41,481 nucleotides of DNA from DAOTTX01 sp034437515 (lineage in GTDB: Bacteria > Chloroflexota > Anaerolineae > Aggregatilineales > Phototrophicaceae): assembly GCA_034437515.1 (NCBI GenBank), contig DAOTTX010000523.1, positions 1-41,481 on the forward strand, in the 5' to 3' direction. Under the pieces are notes generated by a model. It was not told where the DNA came from, ran no database searches, and was given only the letters and a program-made list of their open reading frames with translations. Made by a program: the position numbers and the translations under genes. Below are positions 8,722-16,609 of the stretch, one piece after another; within the stretch, counting starts at the first letter, position 1; every line of letters begins with the position of its first letter.

Positions 8722-10296
8722 TTAGCGCCAGTTGAGCGGATAAAAGAAACGCTGTTGTTCGATCTCGTCGGTGAGTTCCGCACCTTCGAGGACGAGGCTT
8801 TCCTCATTACTTTCGAGATCAATCACGATCAAATTCTGGTAACTGCCTGCTTCCGGCTCGGTGATGACCTGCCAATCGGTGAGCGTGACCGCGTTCCCGT
8901 CGGCCCGCACCACCATCTGCGTACCAAAGCGTCCGCGGGTGATGGTGCGGTCAGTCCCGTTAGGTAGCTCAATCGCCCGGAGTGCGTTGTCATCAGTTTC
9001 GTTACCTCCGGTGACGAACAACAGTGAACCGCTGTCCTGCGTGAACGCCATCGCGGAGACGGTGTCATTCCGGTTGGGCAACCGCGAGGAGATGGTGTAG
9101 GGTTCGGCGGCGTTCAGATCGATGATGTGGACGGCGGCATCCCCAAAGAAGGCTTCGCTCGTCACCGCTAGCCAATTGCGATCTACCGACCGTACCGGCT
9201 CGGTGTTGGCGGCGAGGTTGTAAGGGGTGTTGGGCTGGAAGCGCGGCATTGAAACATCCTCGACTAGCAGCGTTTCCTCACCGGCTCCGGCATCGGTCAC
9301 GGCGTGCATGTTGGCGATCCACGTTTTATCGCCGTTGGGGAAGGTGAAATAGATCGTCTGCCCGTCTTCGGAGGCGTAGACCGTGTTCGTCCGTGCCCGC
9401 CCCAGATACGCGCCCTGTGTTTCGCCCTCGGTGATGCGGGTGGTGGTGCGGTCTTCGATGTTGACGTTGTGCAGCGTCCAGCGGTTAATCGGGTTAATGC
9501 CGGAGCAGCTTTCGCCGGTCAACACGAAGGCGGTGGACGGATTGGCGAAGGTCACATCGGCGGCAGCGAACTCACAGTCTTCGCTGGCGGTGAGTGTGCT
9601 GATCTCTTGCGGAATGTTTTCCGTCCATTGCAGCACGGCGACCTCTTGCTGTTCGGCGAAGATGCCGACCATCACGGCTGCGTCATCGCTGAGGTCAAAG
9701 CCGGTGACGTTCTCCTGTGCGAGCAGTTCCTCACGGTCGGCGCTGGTGCGGATGGACAATGTGCCGACCGCGGCGGGCGTGGTGTCGAGGAACGCATCCT
9801 CGGCGAAGTCGATATAACCAAGGCGGGTGCTATCCGGCGAATACTGAAAGGTGCCCATCCCCAGGCAGGCCATTGCGCTGACGTTTTCCGCGACAGATTC
9901 GACTTCGTCGCCGCCGTCCGTCATGTAGAGCGTGCCGTCTCGCTCACCGACGTAGAACGCGAAGTACGTCCCGTTGGGTGATGACGCCTGATCGGTACAG
10001 GCGCGGACGCGGTCGGTGCCTTCCGGCAAGCGGAGTGTGGTCTTTGATGCGCCGTCCCCGCTGACGAATAGCAATCGACCGGGGGAGTCGTCCGCCTGGT
10101 CACCGGGGAACTCGCCGTTGGCGATCCAGACCAGCATCTGCCCCTCGACGTTGACCTGTGGGTCGGCGGGGAGCGTATCGGGGTCGAGGGTTTCTTCCGC
10201 TATTGCGCCGCTGTCATCGCCGTTGTCACCACCACAGGCGACGAGCAGAACGGCGGTCAAGATAAGTACGAAAAATAAGAAACGCTGATGCAGCAT
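8722..10296 (-). CDS. Lipoprotein with propeller-like repeats
   Basis: With the ATG at 10296 the protein has 524 residues. An in-frame TTG lies two codons upstream but is only 4 nt from AAGGA, so the ATG is preferred. The signal peptide ends in the lipobox LLVAC followed by GGDNGDDSG, so it should be a lipid-anchored extracytoplasmic protein. The body has weak beta-propeller-like motifs such as YSPDSTRLGYIDF and FTQDSGSLLFVTG. I cannot assign a ligand. It resembles the other propeller lipoprotein of the window (20644) in design but not closely in sequence. Confidence 0.75.
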   Translation of the reverse strand: MLHQRFLFFVLILTAVLLVACGGDNGDDSGAIAEETLDPDTLPADPQVNVEGQMLVWIANGEFPGDQADDSPGRLLFVSGDGASKTTLRLPEGTDRVRACTDQASSPNGTYFAFYVGERDGTLYMTDGGDEVESVAENVSAMACLGMGTFQYSPDSTRLGYIDFAEDAFLDTTPAAVGTLSIRTSADREELLAQENVTGFDLSDDAAVMVGIFAEQQEVAVLQWTENIPQEISTLTASEDCEFAAADVTFANPSTAFVLTGESCSGINPINRWTLHNVNIEDRTTTRITEGETQGAYLGRARTNTVYASEDGQTIYFTFPNGDKTWIANMHAVTDAGAGEETLLVEDVSMPRFQPNTPYNLAANTEPVRSVDRNWLAVTSEAFFGDAAVHIIDLNAAEPYTISSRLPNRNDTVSAMAFTQDSGSLLFVTGGNETDDNALRAIELPNGTDRTITRGRFGTQMVVRADGNAVTLTDWQVITEPEAGSYQNLIVIDLESNEESLVLEGAELTDEIEQQRFFYPLNWR

Positions 10297-10370
10297 GTTC
10301 AATCTGTCCTTTTTAAAAGCGAACCTTGCCTATAATAACAATACTGCATCCGGTGTGCATTATACCTTAA

Positions 10371-11162
10371 TTATTTACCCACCCACTCGACCGGTTGCTT
10401 GGTCATCATGGCGGTGGCACCGTTCTCGAAGTCTTGCGTGCGCATCAAAACGCTCTGCGCCCACGCTTCGAGCTGCAACCCGCGCTCTACATCCGTTAGC
10501 CCGTCGATGACGCGCTTGGCGTAGCTGACCGACAGCGGCGCGGCCTCGGTGAGTTCCGCGACGATGGCATCACCCTTCGCCGCCAGTTGGTCGGCGGGCA
10601 CCACGTCGTTGACGATGCCCCAGCGCGCGGCGTGGGCGGCGTCGATCTGCTTGCCGGTCATAATCAACTCTTTGGCTCTGCCAGGGCCGACCAGCCGCGT
10701 GAGGCGCGTCGTCCCGCCCACATCGGGGATCAAGCCCAGCCGCGCTTCTGGCAGGCCGAAGCGGGTGCCTTCGGCGGCGTAGCGCATATCACAGGCCAGC
10801 GCCAACTCAAACGCCATGCCAATGCAATATCCGTGCAGCAGCGCGATCACCGGTAGGGAGCAGCGTTCGACATTATTGAAGATGTTCTGATACTTGTGCG
10901 TCATCGGGAACAGGTTCTCACGCCAACCCTCGCCGAAGTGCTCGACGTTTTGCTCGAAGCCCATCAGGTCAATGCCAGCGGAAAACACCTTGCCTTCACC
11001 ACGAATGATGATGGCACGCATCCCCGGCGTTTTTTCCGCTTGCAGCACCGCCTCGTCAATGCCAAGCATCATTTCGGTGTTCATGGCGTTGCGCTTTTCG
11101 GGTCGGTTGAGCTTGATTTCAAAAACATGGTCGTGTTGTTGGGTTTGGATCAGGTTCGTCAT
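10371..11162 (-). CDS. Enoyl-CoA hydratase/isomerase family (crotonase)
   Basis: The 263-residue protein has the crotonase fold signature. The oxyanion-hole elements are FSAGIDL (residues 60-66) and GYCIGMAFELALACD (111-125), and the acidic segment is PEARLGLIPDVGG. E119 and E139 match the two acids of hydratases. D147 in IPDVGG is also present, as in the dienoyl-CoA isomerase branch (known pattern D/E/D), so an isomerase role is possible. The ATG at 11162 has CGGAG before it; the open frame extends further but without a site. It probably acts in fatty acid or aromatic acyl-CoA degradation. No other beta-oxidation gene is adjacent. Confidence 0.85.
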   Translation of the reverse strand: MTNLIQTQQHDHVFEIKLNRPEKRNAMNTEMMLGIDEAVLQAEKTPGMRAIIIRGEGKVFSAGIDLMGFEQNVEHFGEGWRENLFPMTHKYQNIFNNVERCSLPVIALLHGYCIGMAFELALACDMRYAAEGTRFGLPEARLGLIPDVGGTTRLTRLVGPGRAKELIMTGKQIDAAHAARWGIVNDVVPADQLAAKGDAIVAELTEAAPLSVSYAKRVIDGLTDVERGLQLEAWAQSVLMRTQDFENGATAMMTKQPVEWVGK

Positions 11163-11249
11163 GTCAACTCCGTAAGGGTTTTTGTTGCCTAGTTTAAGGT
11201 CTGCGGTTAGGATAGGGCAAGTGCGCATAGCACTTCAGTCATGCACTGC

Positions 11250-11283
11250 TTGACCTGTAAAGACAAACTTAAGTATACTTAAG
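11250..11283 (+). promoter_or_regulatory. Sigma70-type promoter with palindromic operator over -10
   Basis: TTGACC (11250-11255) and TATACT (11274-11279) are separated by 18 bp. The -10 box lies inside the perfect 16-bp palindrome CTTAAGTATACTTAAG (11268-11283). This is a classic arrangement for repression of the response-regulator gene starting at 11319. Confidence 0.6.
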
Positions 11284-11318
11284 CTAAGATAAAGAGTTTT
11301 AAAGTTAGGCGGACCAAA

Positions 11319-11720
11319 ATGCACATTCTCCATCTCGAAGACGAAGGGCCGCTGCGCGATATTTTGCAGATCGCTTTAACCTCTGCTAGCCCTTCGATCA
11401 ACATGCAACAGTTCAGAGACAGCGACTCGGCGCTGGCGTACCTCAACGCCCACCCGCAGCAAATCGACCTCTACATCCTTGACATCCGTGTGCCAGGAAC
11501 GATGAAGGGCACCGAGTTCGCGCAGAAAGTGCGTGAACTGAACGAGGACGGGCGGATTGTGTTGACATCGGCGTATGGTAAGCCGGATCGGGACTTCTTG
11601 CAGCAGATCAACGCCGAATGGATGGCGAAGCCCTGGCACATCCTGGATGCCCCGGCGAAGCTACTCAATACCAAGACCCAATTTTCCCGGCGGTCGTTCA
11701 GTCAGTCCCGTTCGATATAA
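11319..11720 (+). CDS. Single-domain response regulator (receiver only)
   Basis: The 133-residue protein is a CheY-like receiver domain with no output domain. Visible key residues are the acidic pair E7/D8 (LEDEG), the phosphoacceptor D55 (LYILDIRVPG), T83 (IVLTSA) and K104 (WMAKPW). The ribosome binding site is weak (GGCGGA). No kinase is adjacent; the nearest is at 17310. Its 3' end overlaps the convergent membrane gene by 19 nt. It probably relays phosphate in a signalling pathway; the partner is unknown. Confidence 0.85.
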   Translation: MHILHLEDEGPLRDILQIALTSASPSINMQQFRDSDSALAYLNAHPQQIDLYILDIRVPGTMKGTEFAQKVRELNEDGRIVLTSAYGKPDRDFLQQINAEWMAKPWHILDAPAKLLNTKTQFSRRSFSQSRSI

Positions 11721-12541
11721 GCCATCGTCCCCAACACGGCAAGCACAGTGACGATGACCGGCAACACCACCGGCAGCAACGCATCCACGCCAAGCTGCAT
11801 CGCCCAGGGGAGTTCGACCAGCCGGGCGATGTTAATCAGCAAAAAATAAAAGAACATGATGACCGCCGTCGCCATAAACGCGATGCTGCGGGAACGCACG
11901 GTCGCCCCTAGCATCGTCCCCAATGCAGAAGCCATAGTAATCTCCAACGGAATGCGAATGATACAGGCCGCGTAGTTGATGATGGTCATCAGTTGCAGCA
12001 AGCCGTTGTTTTCGCTGGGAGGCCAGCCGTTGAGGTAGATCGCCAGCACCGCCGGCAAGCTGACCAGCGACGCGTAAGCGAGCAACTGTTCGATGTCGTC
12101 GGCTTGCCGCCACACCGCCGCCGCGATCTTGCTCAAGACGATCTCACGGGTGGTGAAGGGCGTGGTACGGAGCAGGCGCAGTGTGTCCTTCTCGTATTCT
12201 TCCGCCATGCCCGCGCTGGCATAGCTGATAGCACGTCCAAGCGCCTGCCCGTAAATGTAGAAGATGTAAGGCAACCCCACCGCTACCGGGATCAAGAACG
12301 TGAGCATCACCACGAACAACCATTCAAACTGAATAGAGACGAGCAAAAACGCCGATTGCAGTAAAAACATCTTCAATAACGGGGCGATCTGCGGCAGGAA
12401 CACCCGCCAATAGGCCCCAAGCTGACGTAAGATGATCGGGTTGTTGCGCCGTGCCCAACGGGGCAAACCGGCATCCACATCGGGGATGTCGTGGGCGATG
12501 CGTCGGGCGGCGTCGCGTTGTGTTTGGCTTATACTGGTCAT
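11702..12541 (-). CDS. ABC-2-type permease-like membrane protein (orphan)
   Basis: The 279-residue protein has a soluble N-terminal stretch of about 45 residues and about six hydrophobic helices. A central cytoplasmic segment, KDTLRLLRTTPFTTREIVLS, resembles the coupling region of ABC-2 export permeases, where a TTP-R-I-L-K motif recurs. No ATPase gene is adjacent, so the partner must be encoded elsewhere or it is not a transporter. A good minus-strand promoter lies just upstream. Assignment to the ABC-2 clan is by motif only. Confidence 0.6.
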   Translation of the reverse strand: MTSISQTQRDAARRIAHDIPDVDAGLPRWARRNNPIILRQLGAYWRVFLPQIAPLLKMFLLQSAFLLVSIQFEWLFVVMLTFLIPVAVGLPYIFYIYGQALGRAISYASAGMAEEYEKDTLRLLRTTPFTTREIVLSKIAAAVWRQADDIEQLLAYASLVSLPAVLAIYLNGWPPSENNGLLQLMTIINYAACIIRIPLEITMASALGTMLGATVRSRSIAFMATAVIMFFYFLLINIARLVELPWAMQLGVDALLPVVLPVIVTVLAVLGTMAYIERD

Positions 12542-12569
12542 GAATCTTCTCTGCTGGCTATTTATTCAA

Positions 12570-12598
12570 ATTATAGAGAATTTTCAAATCAGCTTCAA
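12570..12598 (-). promoter_or_regulatory. Sigma70-type promoter for the ABC-2-like gene
   Basis: On the minus strand TTGAAG (12598-12593) is followed after exactly 17 bp by TATAAT (12575-12570), 29 bp before the ATG of the permease-like gene. The -10 is a perfect consensus. Confidence 0.65.
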
Positions 12599-12637
12599 CG
12601 GATCGGCGCTATTTCCACGAGCAATTCACAACTCATA

Positions 12638-13198
12638 CTAGAGGCTGCGGCCTGTCGGCGCGGCGAACGGCGTTGGCGTAGGTGTGGGGCGCGGGGTGTT
12701 TGACGGGCGCGGTGTCTCACTGGGGAACGGGCGCGTCGGGATGGTCTGCGGGGCGCTAATGGACGCCGCCACATCATCGAAAACGGGCAGCAGCACATCG
12801 CGCCGTTCGCCTTCCGGGCTGCGCATCACCGCCGTGATCGTCCAGCCACCGGGCAGCAGCACTTCCCAGGAATCACGGCGTAGCTCACCCTCGGCGTTTT
12901 CCGGTGTGACCTCGGTGTCCTCACCGTTAACGGCGACCACGATCACCGCGTCTTCTTCCGGCGGGGTGAAGACCACCCAGGGCTGGCTAAACGTCGGGGA
13001 TGTCACCGCCCGCCAGCCGCCGGGGTATTCCACCCGGAACACCTCGTTCTCGACGACAGTTTCATCGACCAGCACAGGCGGGCCGGGGGTGTTGTCGAGT
13101 TGTTCGGGTGTCTCCGCCGGGGCGAGGTCACTACACGCGGCGACCGTCACGACCAGCAGCACGACCAGCAGCACCCACCGTAAGCGGCTCATAATCAT
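12638..13198 (-). CDS. Lipoprotein with Pro/Thr-rich tail
   Basis: The 186-residue product starts at the ATG at 13198, which overlaps the preceding stop as ATGA; an alternative ATG is at 13192. The signal peptide ends in VTVAAC, a lipobox. The middle part (VFRVEYPGGWRAVTSPTF) resembles a PsbP/Mog1-like or surface beta domain with a GW motif. The C terminus is low-complexity proline/threonine (NTPRPTPTPTP), unusual in following rather than preceding the domain. It is coupled to the upstream membrane-anchored gene. Function unknown. Confidence 0.7.
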   Translation of the reverse strand: MIMSRLRWVLLVVLLVVTVAACSDLAPAETPEQLDNTPGPPVLVDETVVENEVFRVEYPGGWRAVTSPTFSQPWVVFTPPEEDAVIVVAVNGEDTEVTPENAEGELRRDSWEVLLPGGWTITAVMRSPEGERRDVLLPVFDDVAASISAPQTIPTRPFPSETPRPSNTPRPTPTPTPFAAPTGRSL

Positions 13199-13752
13199 TG
13201 CACCGCCGGGACGCGATTGGGCGCATCCGGTTGGCGCAACCCCTGGATGCCGCTGTTGGGCGCATCGCAGGAGATAAAGCCCGACCACGCCGCCACGCGC
13301 CAATCATCGGGCGCGACTTCTTCCATGCGATGATAGATGCACACCCCGGCGAAGCCCTGGCCTTCCGCGTAAGTGGCGACCAACTGCACATCCCAGGCAT
13401 CCTCACCATCGGGGATGGAGCGCCGAAAGACGACCGGGTCGGCGCTGTCGTTCAAACCGTCCCATTCCGGCGGGGTGTAGGCCATCACACACGCGGAGAC
13501 GCTGCCGTCGGGGCAGTTCTCACGGACATACGCCTGCATCTCGTCGGTGAGCAGCGGGAAGGCGGTATCGTCGTCGCCGCTGCCAGCGGCGGTCATAAAG
13601 TCCACCGCGATTCGGTACTGTGCGGCGGTCTCCGGTGTGAAGACCAACGTCAGCGCGACGATGCCCATGATGATAAGCACGGTCGCCCCCACGATCATCA
13701 ACGGTAGTTTGGCGTTCATCGAAAATTGGGTTTCCTGTTGTTCTTCAGACAT
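13195..13752 (-). CDS. Single-pass membrane protein, unknown
   Basis: The 185-residue protein has a short charged N terminus (SEEQQETQF), one transmembrane helix (about residues 17-37, LMIVGATVLIIMGIVALTLV) and an extracytoplasmic domain of about 145 residues. That domain contains four cysteines (ENCP, SACV, GVCI, ISCD), which could form disulfides. GGAG is very close to the ATG, so the start is not certain. It overlaps and is probably coexpressed with the lipoprotein gene downstream. No family recognised. Confidence 0.65.
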   Translation of the reverse strand: MSEEQQETQFSMNAKLPLMIVGATVLIIMGIVALTLVFTPETAAQYRIAVDFMTAAGSGDDDTAFPLLTDEMQAYVRENCPDGSVSACVMAYTPPEWDGLNDSADPVVFRRSIPDGEDAWDVQLVATYAEGQGFAGVCIYHRMEEVAPDDWRVAAWSGFISCDAPNSGIQGLRQPDAPNRVPAVQ

Positions 13753-14164
13753 GCTCCGATTGTACGCGCTTTTGCCCGATTTTTGACGAGGCAGATTTGC
13801 GGGGTGTCGTCTTCACTCATCCTATTGTTGTATCGTCGTGAAGGAAGGAAATCTGATATTAACGAGATGGTTTGTTGAAAATACTTTATCTAAAAACCCT
13901 GTAGGTGCCGTATTTGTTATTTTTGTTGCAATTGAACTATCCACCTAAATCCCCCTTATCCCCGTAGACGGAGAAAGGGGACTTTCACCTACAAAGCCGC
14001 AAAATGCACGAACAAAGTAGCATCTAAGCATTAGCAGGCATGTTACCCTCCCCGTAAACAGGGAGGGCGGGCTGACCGCAGGTCAAACCGGGTGGGGTCC
14101 GAAAGCCTAAATTGACAGCTATGCACCCGCGTGATGTCTGTCCTGGCCTCAGAGTAGAGTGGTG
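13753..14164. other. 412-nt gene-free region with REP-like palindromes
   Basis: No gene is visible here. Near 13950-13985 there is an imperfect hairpin (CCCCTTATCCCCG, loop, CGGAGAAAGGGG). Perfect hairpins lie at 14046-14067 (CCCTCCC/GGGAGGG) and 14073-14085 (TGACC/GGTCA). The composition and stacked palindromes look like a small dispersed intergenic element. The right part could also act as a terminator region for the downstream minus-strand gene. Confidence 0.55.
14046..14085. repeat. Double palindrome, REP-like element
   Basis: CCCTCCC (14046-14052) pairs with GGGAGGG (14061-14067), and TGACC (14073-14077) pairs with GGTCA (14081-14085). The pair is followed by a G-rich run up to 14099. 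Only one copy is present in this window, so the mobile or repeated nature is inferred from structure alone. Confidence 0.4.
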
Positions 14165-15538
14165 TTATTCGCTGGTCAGCGTGAGTGTGAACGGTCCCTC
14201 GCCAGAGCCGAAAAACGACGTCGCGCCAATGGTGTAGGTGCCATCCGCCGAGAGTTCAAAACTGCCGATGCGGGAGTTATACCCCTCCATATCCATGCTG
14301 TCGTCGTTGTTGGCGACCAATTCACCCTCCGGGCCGTAGAGGTCGAGGCAGGTATCGAAGTCATCCGGGGAGACCATCTCAATAGAGACCGTATCGCCAG
14401 CACTGCCCTCAAACGTATAGTTGATGACCGTCTGCAAGCTCATCTCACCCTCGCCGGTATCGCCGTAGCTCAGGCTGCCGCCTTCTTCGACGGTATAGCC
14501 TTCAGTGCCGCATTCATCGAGGCCCAGGCCACCGCCTGAATCATCCCCCATTACCGTCGCAACCTCCTGGTAGTACGAGGTCAGCATCGCTGCGAGGCCG
14601 TTCGAGGCGCTATCAACGACAAGTTGTGCAGTGAACTCGTCCATCGGTTCGGCATCTGCCGGGGCTTCGACCTCGACGGCGGTGAAGTAATCGCTAAAGC
14701 TCACATCGAAGGTGATATCGGCGGTGGTGTCTCCGTCGAAGAGGCCTTCCATGCCTTCTACATCACCCATCTCTTCCATCATCGCCTCGGTATCAATGGT
14801 GATGTTGATGCTGCTGCTGACATTGGCGAAGCTAATATCGGCGGTGTTAATGCTGATCGTGTTCTCACCGCTGACGGTGCCGTCAACTTCACCCAGATCG
14901 CCCAGCAGTGCGCCGATCATCGGGTCATCCGTCCCACCCAGGCTCTCGCCGATGACATCATCGGAGAGGTCAGCGAGCGCGGTTTCTTCCAACGCATTAG
15001 AAAGCACAATCAGGTCACCCTCTTCGCTGCTCGTCCACTCAGCGACCGCTGTCGTCTCGGTCGCGCCGGTCAGGGTGAGGTCAGCATCGCTCAGGTCGTA
15101 TTCGCTCAGGTCGAGGCTTTCCCACGTCAGGGAGTCGGTGCTTTCCCCGATGCCGAAGTACATGATGCCATCCAGCAGGACAAACCCGGCTGCGCCTTCG
15201 GCAGAACCGCCGAGCATCCCACCGAGCATCCCGCCAAAGTTGATTCCGGCTTCCGGCATGAGCAGTTCGGCGGTGACCAGGTTGCCATCGAAATCGACCT
15301 GCACCGGGCCGGAACCGGTCGCGTTGACCGTGAATTCGAGTGCACCGGCGACGTCGACCACATTAGATGCGGTGAAGTCCAGTTCAAACGAACCGGCACC
15401 AAATGAATTAGCCAGGGCGGTCTGATAGGTGTCACAGGCGTCGCCTTCCAGACCGGTGGGGCATTCTTGTGCCAGTGTGCCGGAGGCGGTCATCATCAGA
15501 CCGACCAGCAATACAATGAAAGTAAAAACCTTCTTCAT
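14165..15538 (-). CDS. Secreted protein with C-terminal PPC domain
   Basis: The 457-residue protein has a signal peptide (MKKVFTFIVLLVGLMMTASG, then TLAQ). The central 250 residues, rich in Asp/Gly/Ser, are unassigned; they alternate beta-like segments and repeated GGMLGG. The last 110 residues match the bacterial pre-peptidase C-terminal (PPC) fold, with DTVSIEMVSP, DTCLDLYGPEGELVANNDD and DGTYTIGATS as typical strands. GAGGAGA lies 8-9 nt before the ATG at 15538. It is acidic throughout. It is probably exported and surface-exposed; no protease domain is present. Confidence 0.75.
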   Translation of the reverse strand: MKKVFTFIVLLVGLMMTASGTLAQECPTGLEGDACDTYQTALANSFGAGSFELDFTASNVVDVAGALEFTVNATGSGPVQVDFDGNLVTAELLMPEAGINFGGMLGGMLGGSAEGAAGFVLLDGIMYFGIGESTDSLTWESLDLSEYDLSDADLTLTGATETTAVAEWTSSEEGDLIVLSNALEETALADLSDDVIGESLGGTDDPMIGALLGDLGEVDGTVSGENTISINTADISFANVSSSINITIDTEAMMEEMGDVEGMEGLFDGDTTADITFDVSFSDYFTAVEVEAPADAEPMDEFTAQLVVDSASNGLAAMLTSYYQEVATVMGDDSGGGLGLDECGTEGYTVEEGGSLSYGDTGEGEMSLQTVINYTFEGSAGDTVSIEMVSPDDFDTCLDLYGPEGELVANNDDSMDMEGYNSRIGSFELSADGTYTIGATSFFGSGEGPFTLTLTSE

Positions 15539-15655
15539 GTTCGGATGTCTCCTCAGGTAAATAATCAATTCAGTGATCTTATTCTATCCTTACAAACACA
15601 ATGCGCGCAATCAAGAAAAGTAAAAACTTGTTAAGGTCGCATACAGAATTTGCGT

Positions 15656-15680
15656 GTACAATCGGAAGCGTTGTACCGAT
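15656..15680. promoter_or_regulatory. Inverted repeat upstream of dehalogenase
   Basis: GTACAA (15656-15661) and TTGTAC (15671-15676) form an inverted repeat with a 9-bp spacer. ATCGG (15661-15665) and CCGAT (15676-15680) form a second, overlapping one. They lie 20-45 nt before the ATG at 15701. This could be an operator or a leader hairpin. Confidence 0.4.
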
Positions 15681-15700
15681 TAACGAAAGGACTCTTACGG

Positions 15701-16606
15701 ATGCCCACCATCCGCACCCCTGAAACAAACTTTGAAAACTTGCCGGATTTTCCCTTCCCGCCGAATTATACCGATGTGCTGGACGGCGACGTCCGGATGC
15801 ACTACCTCGACGAAGGGTGGAGCGACGGCGAGGTCATCCTCTGCCTGCACGGGGAGCCGAGCTGGTCGTTCCTCTACCGGCACATGATCCCCATCCTCGC
15901 GGAAGAATACCGCGTGGTCGCGCCGGATTTGATCGGCTTTGGGCGCTCGGATAAGTTCACCGAGTTGGACGAGTACTCGTTCCAGATGCACTATCAATCT
16001 CTCGTGGACTTTCTCGAAGCGCTCGATCTACAAAATATCACACTGGTCTGCCAGGACTGGGGCGGCATCCTCGGTTTGACACTTGCCGCCAACGAAGCCG
16101 ACCGGTTTAAGCGGCTGGTCATCATGAACACCGGCCTGCCCACCGGCGACATCGACATGGGCGAGGGCTTTATGCAGTGGCGCAACTTTGCGATACGCAC
16201 CGGGCGGTCGCTGGTCGTCAGCAAGTTGTTCGAGATGAGCCTCGCCAATACCGACAACGTCACACCGGACGTGCTCGCCGCCTATGATGCACCATTCCCT
16301 GATGAGACTTACAAGGCGGGTGTGGCAACGTTCCCCGCCTTGATTCCGCTGAAGGAAGACGACCCCGGCGCGGCGGAACTGCGCGAGGCGCGGACGAAAC
16401 TCAGCCAATGGCAGAAGCCCGCGCTGGTCATGTTCTCCGATAGTGACCCGGTCACGCATAACGGCGATAAGTTCTTCCGTAAGCTGATCCCGACCGCGAA
16501 AGACCAACCGGAGATTACCATCAAAGGGGCGGGGCACTTCCTACAGGAAGAAAAAGGTCAGGAGATCGCCCAGCATATTGTCGAGTTCGTCAAGCGCACC
16601 TCATAG
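15701..16606 (+). CDS. Haloalkane dehalogenase (HLD-I-like alpha/beta hydrolase)
   Basis: The 301-residue alpha/beta hydrolase matches subfamily I haloalkane dehalogenases. HGEPSW (50-55) is the oxyanion motif. D119-W120 in CQDWGG are the nucleophile and a halide-stabilising Trp. The acid is probably D249 in SDSDPV and the catalytic base H279 in GAGHF. The reaction would be hydrolytic release of halide from alkyl halides to give an alcohol; natural substrates of such enzymes are often unknown. The ATG at 15701 has AAAGGA upstream, and the open frame extends 17 codons further without a site. Its stop lies 3 nt before yqeK. Confidence 0.85.
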   Translation: MPTIRTPETNFENLPDFPFPPNYTDVLDGDVRMHYLDEGWSDGEVILCLHGEPSWSFLYRHMIPILAEEYRVVAPDLIGFGRSDKFTELDEYSFQMHYQSLVDFLEALDLQNITLVCQDWGGILGLTLAANEADRFKRLVIMNTGLPTGDIDMGEGFMQWRNFAIRTGRSLVVSKLFEMSLANTDNVTPDVLAAYDAPFPDETYKAGVATFPALIPLKEDDPGAAELREARTKLSQWQKPALVMFSDSDPVTHNGDKFFRKLIPTAKDQPEITIKGAGHFLQEEKGQEIAQHIVEFVKRTS

Positions 16607-16609
16607 ACA

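Noticed and set aside
8638..8967. 109-codon plus-strand frame starting in the gap near 8640
   Set aside because: Most of it overlaps the 3' end of the lipoprotein gene in antisense. The start follows TTAGGG at about the right place, but the protein has no coherent features.
9304..9981. 225-codon plus-strand frame
   Set aside because: Antisense to the lipoprotein at 8722-10296 and without a ribosome binding site.
10359..10364. TATAAT on the minus strand downstream of the crotonase gene start region
   Set aside because: A perfect -10 sequence but no -35 at 16-18 bp. It is just upstream of the lipoprotein gene, so it could be a weak promoter, but I cannot support it.
13753..14164. CRISPR array or small RNA in the gene-free region
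   Set aside because: The palindromes differ from each other and there are no regularly spaced repeats. No known RNA family signature was recognised.
14624..15406. 260-codon plus-strand frame
   Set aside because: Antisense to the PPC-domain secreted protein, whose signal peptide, domain and ribosome binding site are clear. The plus-strand translation has no recognisable family.
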